This document shows positions 18,088 through 25,570 of a stretch of 64,000 nt of DNA, in pieces. Source of the stretch: Sphingomonas sp. LM7. Its GTDB lineage: Bacteria > Pseudomonadota > Alphaproteobacteria > Sphingomonadales > Sphingomonadaceae. Location: contig NZ_CP019511.1 in NCBI RefSeq assembly GCF_002002925.1, positions 3,255,001 through 3,319,000 on the forward strand, in the 5' to 3' direction. The translations under genes were made by a program, and so were the position numbers. Numbering within the stretch: the stretch's first letter is position 1; each line of letters begins with the position of its first letter. The notes below the pieces were generated by a model. It did not search any database, was not told the DNA's origin, and was given only the letters and a program-made list of their open reading frames with translations.

Positions 18088-18511
18088 CGGCTCCCTGGCT
18101 GACCTGGCGACTGGGCCGTGACGTGTCCGCCCGATCCGTGACATGCGTTTAGCCGACGCTCCCGATCGCCGTTGCGGGCGGGCAGGGGAACGGCCGGCCC
18201 GCTCCTTAGCGGCATTCGCCGCCCACTTAAAGACTGGCGCGGCGAATGGCGTGCGCTACCCCTGCGCAAGTAACGTCGCGCGTTGCCCCAGTTCCGCAAG
18301 CAGACTGCAAATAGCCGCGTGAACTTGCGCGATGCCGGAACGAAACACTCCCGACGAAATAAAGTTACAAAACCTCTTTCAAGGTAAAAAATCGCTGTTA
18401 ACGTGAGGGTTGCGAGTCGCCGGGACTGTCGATCCCGTTGGGTTCGTCGGTCCCGATCCGGGGGCGACGGTGGCTCGCGCAGAGGGCAGTCGCTCCCGAA
18501 CAGGGGAGTTA
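18088..18511. other. Intergenic region between the GntR and autotransporter genes
   Basis: 424 bases with no convincing gene. It contains an inverted repeat around GGCATTCGCCGC and GCGGCGAATGGC (about 18210-18250). An AT-rich stretch near 18355-18405 is the likely promoter zone for the downstream autotransporter. I could not fix clear -35 and -10 boxes. The autotransporter frame is open from 18410 but its signal peptide and GGGGAG ribosome site place the real start at 18512. Confidence 0.5.
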
Positions 18512-21500
18512 ATGACGATGGCTTCGACACCGGCTCGCACGGCGCTTCGGCACGTGCTGCAAGGGACCGCCGCGCTCGGCGCACTGGCGCTGGCAAGCAA
18601 TGCATATGCGCAGGATCGGCCGACCGGCGTCGAGAACACGCCCGGTATCGTCATTCGCAACGATCTCAATCCCAATGCCCTGCCGCCCACGGGCGTGCTA
18701 GATCCGGTCGACATCACCGGCGTGGGGCAGGTGATCACCGATGCCGGGGGCGGCTCGGTCGGCGTCTGCACCGGCACGCTGATCAATCCGCGCACCGTGA
18801 TCTTCGCGGCGCACTGCGTGAACGACGCGCCGGCCGCCAGCTATGGCTCGGCCACGGGCGGCACGGCGATGAGCGTCGGTTTCAAGATGGACAATCGTCC
18901 CGCCCTTATCAGCTGGCTGGGCGACCCGAACCGGTCGTCGAACGCCGCCAACGCGCTCTATAATGTCGAGCAGGTCTGGTACGATCCGCGCTCGACCACG
19001 CCCAGCGCCAACAGCTTCCTCGAAGGCGATGTCGCACTCGCTACGCTCGACGCGCCGGCTACCGGCATCCCGACCTGGACGATGCTGTTCTCGCCGCTGA
19101 CCGAAGAAACCCATGCCGTCATCACCGGCTATGGCAATCGCGGCGTCGGCACCACCGGTGAGGCGGGGATCGATTTCCGCCGCCGCGTCGCCGAGAACAT
19201 GATCTCGGTGCTCGGCTCGCTCGACGATCGCGACGACTGGCTGTTCGGACCGGCGCCTGCGTCCAATCCGCAGAGCCTGTACATGACCGACTTCGACAGC
19301 CCGGCGGGTGAGGCGGCATATAACTCCGCGGCCGGCCGCTATGATTTCGACGTGTTCGACGGTCCGGCGCTGCCCCGCGAAGGCATCACTGCGGGCGGTG
19401 ATTCGGGCGGTCCGCTGATCGCTGATCAGGCGTTCAACAAGTCGGTGGTCGTAGCCGTGCTGTCGGGCGGGTCGCGCTTCTTCGCCAATCAGAAATTCTC
19501 GACCTACGGCACGCACAGCTTCTATCAGCCGCTGTTCCTGTTCTGGGACGCGATCGTAGCCAACAACAGCTATGTCTATGCCAGCGCTAAGCCCGGCTAT
19601 GCCGATTGGGACGATGCGTCGCACTGGGTGCAGGACATGGATCCGAACTACGGCATCACCGTCAACGGCCAGCTGGTCAACGGCCTGCCCGATACGCCGG
19701 CGCTCGGCGTTAGCGGCAGCACAGTCAAGTTCGGCTCGGTCTGCTTCCTTTCGGATTGCACCGATCTTGCCGACGATCCCGAGGCGACGCCGGTCCCCAC
19801 CGGCAACGGCACCGCGATCTACATCCCCGGCGGCCCGGGCACGACCAATTTCGTTCCCAACAACGTCGTCGCCAATCCCACCACGGGCGTGAAAGCGCGC
19901 TATTATGACGTGAACCTCGCCGCCCCCGGGGCCACCAGCCTGGGCAGCAACGTCACGATCGACAAGCTGTCGGTCGGCGGTTCGCATCTGCTCGATGTGC
20001 GCAACACCGGCCAACTCAATGTCCTCACCGACTTCACCCAATGGTCCGGCTGGAGCAACATCGACGGCCTGCTCCGCACGCGCGAGGCGCTGATCGCCAG
20101 CGGCACGCTCACCGGGACGGGCACGATCGATCCGACCTATCTCACCGTCGGCGCGGCAACGGTCAGCCCCGGCGGCGTGGTCGCCGGCACGTTCACGGTG
20201 AAGGGCGATCTGATCCTGTCTTCGGGGGCGACGCTCGCGATCGATCTCGGCCAGTCGCAATGGGATCGGCTGATCGTCCAGGGCGACGCGCTCAACCCCG
20301 GCATCGCCGCGCTCGGCGGCACCGTGGCGTTCACCCGCGGGCTGATGTCGACGGCGCCGCGTGACGGGCAGAGCTTCGTGTTCCTCACCGCCACCGGCGG
20401 AGTCAATGGCACGTTCGCGAACGTGACGAGCTCCAGCCTCGGCGTCCTCCAGCCGCAGGTGACCTACGCCGCCAATTCGGTGAGCGTGAAGCTCCAGGCC
20501 GGATCGATGGCGCGCTATGTCGGCAAGAGCAGCGGGATTGCGAGCGTGTTCGCCAGCGCCCTCGATTCGCTGCGCGGCAAGAACTACACCAACCTCTACA
20601 ACCTCTATGGCGCAGTCGATCTGATGGCGCCCGAGCAGATGGCTTCGACGCTGCGCGGGCTCAATCCGGCGATCATGAGCGAGTCACGGGCGCTCAACCA
20701 GCGTCAGTCGAGCGTGATGCTCAATGCCGTGACCGATCGCCTGTCGATGCTCGGCACCGGCCGGAACGCGGGCACGATCAACATCGTCGGCACGCCCGAC
20801 GCGCTGGGCGGGCTCACCAGCATCGACGGCGGCGTGACGGCTGCGCGTTCGAGCACGGTACGCTCGCTGCTGCCGGGCATGACGAGCATCGGCAACCTGC
20901 CGGAGAAGCTCTCGGGGTTCATCTCGGGCGGCTTCACCAATGGCAGCGCCAGCTATGGCGTGCGTGGCCAGACCAACGGCCAGCAGAGCTGGTATGTCGG
21001 CATGGGCCTCGAAATGGAGGTTGCGGACTATACCACGTTCGGCACCGCGGTCGGCTTCTCGGAGGGCACCAGCCGTCCGGGTGCGGGTGATGAGGCGGAT
21101 ACCCGCGTGTCGCAGATCTCGGTCTACGGTTCGCACCGTCTCGGCGGCGGCGCCTATCTCGCCGGGCTTGGCATGGCCGAACAGACCCGCACCGGGCTGC
21201 GCCGTCAGGCAAGCACGGGCGATCTGGCATACCGGCTCGCCGGCAGCGCGGACATCAGCCGCTATGCCGCGCGTGCCGAGGCGGGCGTCAACCTGCCCGT
21301 CGCGCAGACGCTGACGCTCACCCCGCGGGTGTCGTTCGGCTATTCGTCCTTCGCCTATACTCCGTTCCGGGAAGGCGGCGGCGAGCTGGCGCTGCAGATC
21401 GACCGGATGAGTGCCTCGACCTTCGACGGTCGTGCCGGCGTGCAGTTCGCCGGTCAGGCGAAGATGGGCAGCTGGACGTTCGTGCCGCAGCTGACTGCGG

Positions 21501-21736
21501 ACTATGTCCGCACGCTTGCCGGGGATCGCGGATCGATGCTCGTCCGCTTCGCCGCGGCGCCCGATGCGGCGATGCTGCTGCCGCTGATGAACGGCGATGC
21601 GGCGTACGGCGAAGTCCGCGGCGGCTTCCGCCTCGTCAACGGACCGGTCGAGTTCGGTGCCGGAGTCGAGAGCCGGCTCGGCCGCGCGCTGTATCGCGAC
21701 GACCGCGCCGTCGTCGATGCGCGGTTCCGCTTCTGA
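18512..21736 (+). CDS. Trypsin-like serine protease autotransporter
   Basis: 1074 residues, secreted by a type V mechanism. Signal peptide: MTMASTPARTALRHVLQG, then a hydrophobic run ending SNAYAQ. The passenger begins with an S1 peptidase domain whose triad is visible: H101 in FAAHCVND, D173 in LEGDVALATLD and S298 in GGDSGGPLI. A beta-helix-like stalk follows (about 430-700, with repeats such as LTGTGTIDPTYLTVG). The last 270 or so residues form the outer-membrane beta-barrel ending in RFRF. The start has GGGGAG at 18503. It stands alone, with a terminator just after. Confidence 0.94.
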   Translation: MTMASTPARTALRHVLQGTAALGALALASNAYAQDRPTGVENTPGIVIRNDLNPNALPPTGVLDPVDITGVGQVITDAGGGSVGVCTGTLINPRTVIFAAHCVNDAPAASYGSATGGTAMSVGFKMDNRPALISWLGDPNRSSNAANALYNVEQVWYDPRSTTPSANSFLEGDVALATLDAPATGIPTWTMLFSPLTEETHAVITGYGNRGVGTTGEAGIDFRRRVAENMISVLGSLDDRDDWLFGPAPASNPQSLYMTDFDSPAGEAAYNSAAGRYDFDVFDGPALPREGITAGGDSGGPLIADQAFNKSVVVAVLSGGSRFFANQKFSTYGTHSFYQPLFLFWDAIVANNSYVYASAKPGYADWDDASHWVQDMDPNYGITVNGQLVNGLPDTPALGVSGSTVKFGSVCFLSDCTDLADDPEATPVPTGNGTAIYIPGGPGTTNFVPNNVVANPTTGVKARYYDVNLAAPGATSLGSNVTIDKLSVGGSHLLDVRNTGQLNVLTDFTQWSGWSNIDGLLRTREALIASGTLTGTGTIDPTYLTVGAATVSPGGVVAGTFTVKGDLILSSGATLAIDLGQSQWDRLIVQGDALNPGIAALGGTVAFTRGLMSTAPRDGQSFVFLTATGGVNGTFANVTSSSLGVLQPQVTYAANSVSVKLQAGSMARYVGKSSGIASVFASALDSLRGKNYTNLYNLYGAVDLMAPEQMASTLRGLNPAIMSESRALNQRQSSVMLNAVTDRLSMLGTGRNAGTINIVGTPDALGGLTSIDGGVTAARSSTVRSLLPGMTSIGNLPEKLSGFISGGFTNGSASYGVRGQTNGQQSWYVGMGLEMEVADYTTFGTAVGFSEGTSRPGAGDEADTRVSQISVYGSHRLGGGAYLAGLGMAEQTRTGLRRQASTGDLAYRLAGSADISRYAARAEAGVNLPVAQTLTLTPRVSFGYSSFAYTPFREGGGELALQIDRMSASTFDGRAGVQFAGQAKMGSWTFVPQLTADYVRTLAGDRGSMLVRFAAAPDAAMLLPLMNGDAAYGEVRGGFRLVNGPVEFGAGVESRLGRALYRDDRAVVDARFRF

Positions 21737-21746
21737 ACCAGGGAAT

Positions 21747-21780
21747 GCGGCGTCGGGGAAACCCGGCGCCGCTTCTCTTT
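21747..21780 (+). terminator. Rho-independent terminator after the autotransporter gene
   Basis: Stem GCGGCGTCGGG (21747-21757), loop GAAA, CCCGGCGCCGC (21762-21772) with one G-T pair, followed by TTCTCTTT. It ends ten bases after the stop codon and lies just before the convergent globin gene. Confidence 0.8.
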
Positions 21781-21785
21781 CCGGA

Positions 21786-22187
21786 CTATCCTGCCGGGGC
21801 CTGCGTGGCGCGCGCACGGTCCCGGTAGAATTCGATGCCGAGCGACAGGCTTTCGGCAATGCGCGCCGCCTTTTCCTGCAGCGCGGCGGCGGCCTCGGGC
21901 GGCAGCAACTCCTCGGTGGTCGCGCGCCACAATGCCAGCCAGCGCTCGAACGTCGCCGGGGTGATCAATGCTTCGTGGCGGACATGCGCAGGCATCGGCT
22001 GCCCCTTGTAGCGCCCGCTGGTCAGCATGACCGACGACCAGAAGGCCTGGAGCTTGGCGAGATGCGCGGGCCAGTCGTCAATCGCACCGTTGAAGATCGG
22101 CCCGAGCAGCGCGTCGACGCGGACACGGTCGTAGAAGGTGTCGACGACGCGGGTCAGATCGTCTTCGGTAAGGCGCGGCGTGGTCAT
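21786..22187 (-). CDS. Group III truncated haemoglobin
   Basis: 133 residues. The conserved stretch FYDRVRVDALLGPIF, then HLAKLQAFWSSVML and FERWLALWRATTEE identify the group III (trHbP) globins, which bind O2 or NO. The likely proximal His is in the RHEALIT segment, the usual distance before FERWLALW. It is the last gene of the operon AOX, pseudo-receiver, globin, and its start overlaps the preceding stop by four bases. Context suggests NO or oxygen handling under respiratory stress, an inference. Confidence 0.88.
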   Translation of the reverse strand: MTTPRLTEDDLTRVVDTFYDRVRVDALLGPIFNGAIDDWPAHLAKLQAFWSSVMLTSGRYKGQPMPAHVRHEALITPATFERWLALWRATTEELLPPEAAAALQEKAARIAESLSLGIEFYRDRARATQAPAG

Positions 22188-22546
22188 GTCAGCATATCCT
22201 GTTCGATCGCGGCACGCAGCGCCCCGGCAAGCGCGTCGCCGATCAGCGGTTTCTCGACAAGCGCGGCACCGGCCGCAGCCACGCGCTCGCGGAACAGGCG
22301 GCCGGGGTGGGTCGCGAGAACTATCGCCGGACCCCGCGCCCCGCGATCGCGCAGGTCGCGAAGCAAGCCGAGCCCGTCGGACCGCGGCTGGCGCTGGGCG
22401 ATCACCAGACACGCGTCGCCGGGTACCCGCGCCATCGCCGCATCGCCGATCTCGACTCGAAACCCTTCGAGACCCAGCGAAAAGGCGAGCGCGGCGACCA
22501 GCGCGGGATCGGGCTCGAACAACAGGATCAGCCGAGTGCCGGGCAT
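22184..22546 (-). CDS. Degenerate response-regulator receiver protein (pseudo-receiver)
   Basis: 120 residues with the alpha/beta pattern of a CheY-like receiver: LILLFEPDPALVAALAFSL at the start, LVIAQRQPRSDGLGLL in the middle and GAALVEKPL near the end. The phosphoacceptor Asp is replaced: aligning DG of PRSDG with DG of a normal LDxxMPxxDG loop puts Ala50 at that position. The acidic pair (E11, D13) and the Lys99 are kept. It cannot be phosphorylated in the normal way and there is no output domain. It is translationally coupled to the globin gene and follows the alternative oxidase gene. Confidence 0.7.
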   Translation of the reverse strand: MPGTRLILLFEPDPALVAALAFSLGLEGFRVEIGDAAMARVPGDACLVIAQRQPRSDGLGLLRDLRDRGARGPAIVLATHPGRLFRERVAAAGAALVEKPLIGDALAGALRAAIEQDMLT

Positions 22547-22601
22547 CGCATCCCTCCGAGACTGCGCAGCCGGCGGGGTTGCCGCCGGCCGCGGGCGATG
22601 G

Positions 22602-23291
22602 TCAGGCCGCCTGCTTCCAGGTCGGCTCGAGCGGCACATGCACCGGGCAGGGGGCGACGTCGCCCATCGGCAGCCCGGCCAGTTCGTTGGCATAGCCGTG
22701 GTTGACGTCGCGATGATGCGCCTCGTCGGCGCGGACCACGAGCACCACGTCGCGCAGCGTCGATCCCTCGGGCAGGTTCCAGTAGCGCTTGGCGATCTCG
22801 GGCGCCGGCACGTTCTCCGAACGGCCCTCGTCGATCTCGGCGAGATAATGGGTGTAGCTGATCACCGCCTCTTCCTCGAAATAGCCGACGACGCGGTGCG
22901 CGGTTTTCGAACTGACCAGATAGAGCGCGAAGAAGAACAGGTAGAACACCCATTGCACCCCGATGATCACCGCGCGCTCGAACCAGGTCGGCTTCGAGAT
23001 TTCGATGAACGTCATCAGGTGCATCCGCTCATTCTCGGCTTCGTCCATGAGCGTCTTGATCCAGCCCTTGTCGTCGCACATGCGGCGCAGGCAGGCGAGG
23101 TGGTTGATCGTCGCGCCGACCATGCCGGGCACCGCGGCGACGGTCTCGAGGACAACGGCGCGATGGCCGTAGCGCTCGGCGAAGAACGTATCGGCGCACC
23201 AGCGCAGGACCTTGGTGAAACCGAACGCGACGCGGTCCGACGCGCCCTTGGGCCGATGGTGGACGCTCAGGTCGATGAACGGGGCAGTCAT
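22602..23291 (-). CDS. aox: Alternative oxidase (diiron ubiquinol oxidase)
   Basis: 229 residues. A cyanide- and NO-tolerant ubiquinol oxidase that reduces oxygen to water without pumping protons. The diiron ligand motifs of the mitochondrial-type enzyme are complete: [11 protein letters not shown] (E49), [11 protein letters not shown] (E88, H91), [11 protein letters not shown] and [12 protein letters not shown] (E190, H193). Two hydrophobic stretches fit monotopic membrane attachment. It is the first gene of an operon with a pseudo-receiver and a globin, transcribed divergently from fixL. Bacterial AOX is known mainly in alphaproteobacteria such as Novosphingobium. Confidence 0.95.
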   Translation of the reverse strand: MTAPFIDLSVHHRPKGASDRVAFGFTKVLRWCADTFFAERYGHRAVVLETVAAVPGMVGATINHLACLRRMCDDKGWIKTLMDEAENERMHLMTFIEISKPTWFERAVIIGVQWVFYLFFFALYLVSSKTAHRVVGYFEEEAVISYTHYLAEIDEGRSENVPAPEIAKRYWNLPEGSTLRDVVLVVRADEAHHRDVNHGYANELAGLPMGDVAPCPVHVPLEPTWKQAA

Positions 23292-23379
23292 GGAACTTCT
23301 CCGGTGGTTGGCGCGATCCGATCTCGTCGCCGCTGGGCGTCCACTATTCCGGCCATGATTTTCGCGAAATCTGGATGAT

Positions 23380-23402
23380 CACCCTACGCTGCGCACCCTA
23401 CG
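23380..23402. promoter_or_regulatory. Direct repeat CACCCTACG between aox and fixL
   Basis: Two exact copies of CACCCTACG (23380-23388 and 23394-23402), 14 bases apart start to start, lie in the 160-base divergent region between the aox operon and fixLJ. NarL/FixJ-type response regulators bind short repeated half-sites, so this is a candidate site for the FixJ-type regulator encoded here. No direct evidence of binding. Confidence 0.4.
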
Positions 23403-23451
23403 GGGAATCCCGGAGGTCGCGGGGCGGACGCGCCCGAGGACAAGGTAGGCG

Positions 23452-24957
23452 ATGAACGTGCGCGATCCCTTTGCCCGAACGATGCAGCTGCCGCGCCTCG
23501 GCCCGGCGGGCGGCTGCGCGCTTGCCGGCATGGGAATCGTCGCCGGCGCGCTGGTCCGCTACGCGCTGAGCGATGTGCTCGGCCAGAGCGCGACCTTCAT
23601 CTTCCTCGTCCCCGCGGTGGTCGCCGCGGCGGCCTTTGCCGGGCTCGGCCCTGGATTGCTGGCGACGGCGCTCGGCGCCGGAGCGGGGCTGCTAATCGAT
23701 CGGCTGGCCGGTCCGGTCGGTGCGGGCAGCTGGATCGCCGCAGGCACCTTCCTGCTGGTAGGTGCGGCAGTCGCTGTCGGCGGGGAATGGTTCCAGCGCG
23801 CACGCCGCGAGACCGAGGCGGCGAATGCCGATCTCGCACGGCGCGAGGCACATCTCCGCTCGATCCTGGAGACCGTGCCGGACGCGATGGTGGTGATCGA
23901 CGAAGCCGGGCTGATCCGCGATTTCAGCCCCACTGCCGAGCGGCTGTTCGGCTGGACAGCCGCGCAGGTCGCCGGGTCCAACGTCAGCATGCTGATGCCC
24001 TCGCCCTATCGCGAAGCGCATGACGGCTATCTGGCGCGCTACTACCAGACCGGCGAGCGCCGGATCATCGGCAAGGGCCGCGTCGTCGTCGGCGAGCGTG
24101 CCGACGGCTCGACCTTTCCGATGGAGCTCGCGGTCGGCGAGATGCGGATGGACGGTGCGCGCTTCTTCACCGGATTCGTCCGCGACCTGACCGAGCGCCA
24201 GCAGACCGAGACGCGGCTGCAGGAGCTGCAGACCGAGCTCGTCCATGTCTCGCGCCTGACTGCGCTGGGCGAGATGGCCTCGTCGCTCGCGCACGAGATC
24301 AACCAGCCCCTCTCGGCGATCGCCAATTATCTGAAGGGCAGCCGGATGCTGCTCGCGCGCGAAGAGATCCCGCTCGATCGCGTAGCCGAGGCCGTCGAGC
24401 GCGCCTCGAGCGAAGCGCTGCGCGCCGGCGACATCATCCGCCGGCTGCGCGATTTCGTCGCGCGGGGCGAGGCCGAACGCACGATCGAGAGCCTGCCCAA
24501 ACTGGTCGAAGAGGCGACTGCGCTGGCCCTGATCGGCGCCAAGGAACACGGCATCCGGGTCCGCTACAGCTTCGATCCCGCGATCGATCTGGTGCTGGCG
24601 GACCGCGTGCAGATCCAGCAGGTCGTGCTCAACTTGGTCCGCAACGCCGTCGATTCGATGACTGCGTCCGATTCGCCGCGGCGCGAGCTCGCCATCGCCA
24701 TCGATTCCGATCGCGCGCTGGCGCGAGTCAGCGTGTCCGATACCGGCCCCGGCATCAGCCCCGATGTCGCCGGGCAACTGTTTCAGCCTTTCGTCACTAC
24801 CAAGCGGACGGGTATGGGCGTGGGACTGTCGATTTCGCGGACGATCATCGAGGCGCAAGGCGGGCGCATCTGGGTCGAGGAAAATCCCGGCGGCGGCGCG
24901 GTGTTCCGCTTCACGCTGGAGCAAGTGGACAAGGAGGAGCTTGGCGATGTCGAATGA
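23452..24957 (+). CDS. fixL: FixL-type haem PAS sensor histidine kinase
   Basis: 501 residues. The N-terminus has four hydrophobic segments (about 18-110, DUF4118-like). A PAS domain follows (about 130-245), then HisKA and HATPase domains. The haem-ligating His of FixL is present as H190 in [12 protein letters not shown], with the characteristic [15 protein letters not shown] after it. The phosphorylated His is H281 in [12 protein letters not shown]. ATPase boxes [17 protein letters not shown] and [11 protein letters not shown] are intact. Oxygen sensing is therefore well supported. It overlaps fixJ by 11 bases. Confidence 0.93.
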   Translation: MNVRDPFARTMQLPRLGPAGGCALAGMGIVAGALVRYALSDVLGQSATFIFLVPAVVAAAAFAGLGPGLLATALGAGAGLLIDRLAGPVGAGSWIAAGTFLLVGAAVAVGGEWFQRARRETEAANADLARREAHLRSILETVPDAMVVIDEAGLIRDFSPTAERLFGWTAAQVAGSNVSMLMPSPYREAHDGYLARYYQTGERRIIGKGRVVVGERADGSTFPMELAVGEMRMDGARFFTGFVRDLTERQQTETRLQELQTELVHVSRLTALGEMASSLAHEINQPLSAIANYLKGSRMLLAREEIPLDRVAEAVERASSEALRAGDIIRRLRDFVARGEAERTIESLPKLVEEATALALIGAKEHGIRVRYSFDPAIDLVLADRVQIQQVVLNLVRNAVDSMTASDSPRRELAIAIDSDRALARVSVSDTGPGISPDVAGQLFQPFVTTKRTGMGVGLSISRTIIEAQGGRIWVEENPGGGAVFRFTLEQVDKEELGDVE

Positions 24958-25561
24958 GCCGGTCGTCTTCGTGATCGACGACGATGAAGGGGCTCGGCAT
25001 TCGCTCGAATTCCTGATCGATGTCGCCGGGCTGCGGGTGCGCAGCTTCGCCTCGGCCGACGCGTTCCTGGAAGCCCGGCTGCCGCTCGACCATGCCTGTG
25101 TGATCACCGACGTGCGGATGCCGGGCATGAATGGTGTTGAGCTCGTTACCGAACTCAAGCGGCGCGGCGCGAGCGTGCCGGTGATCGTCATCACCGGCCA
25201 TGCCGATGTGCCGCTGGCGATTCAGGCGATGCGCGCCGGCGTTGCCGATTTCATCGAAAAGCCATTCGACGACGACACCATCCTCGCCGCGATCCGCGCC
25301 GCCTTTGCTGCGCAGGCCGGCCGCGACGAAGCCCATGTCGAGCGCGACCGCACCCTGGCGCGGCTGGCGACGCTGTCGCACCGGGAGCGCGAAGTGATGC
25401 AGGGGCTGGTCGCCGGGCACGCCAACAAGGTGATCGCCTTCGACCTCGAGATCAGCGCGCGCACGGTCGAGGTCTATCGCGCCAACGTGATGACCAAGAT
25501 GCACGCGAAGAGCCTGTCGGAGCTCGTCCGCATGGTGACCATCGCCGAACTTGCCGGCTGA
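24947..25561 (+). CDS. fixJ: FixJ-type response regulator
   Basis: 204 residues. Receiver domain with DDDE, phosphoacceptor D55 in [14 protein letters not shown] in [10 protein letters not shown] and K in [10 protein letters not shown] LuxR-type DNA-binding domain follows ([40 protein letters not shown]). It overlaps the kinase gene by 11 bases, so the two are cotranslated. Its targets are probably the adjacent aox operon. fixK and the cbb3 oxidase genes that FixJ controls in rhizobia are not in the window. Confidence 0.93.
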   Translation: MSNEPVVFVIDDDEGARHSLEFLIDVAGLRVRSFASADAFLEARLPLDHACVITDVRMPGMNGVELVTELKRRGASVPVIVITGHADVPLAIQAMRAGVADFIEKPFDDDTILAAIRAAFAAQAGRDEAHVERDRTLARLATLSHREREVMQGLVAGHANKVIAFDLEISARTVEVYRANVMTKMHAKSLSELVRMVTIAELAG

Positions 25562-25570
25562 TCCGCCCCG

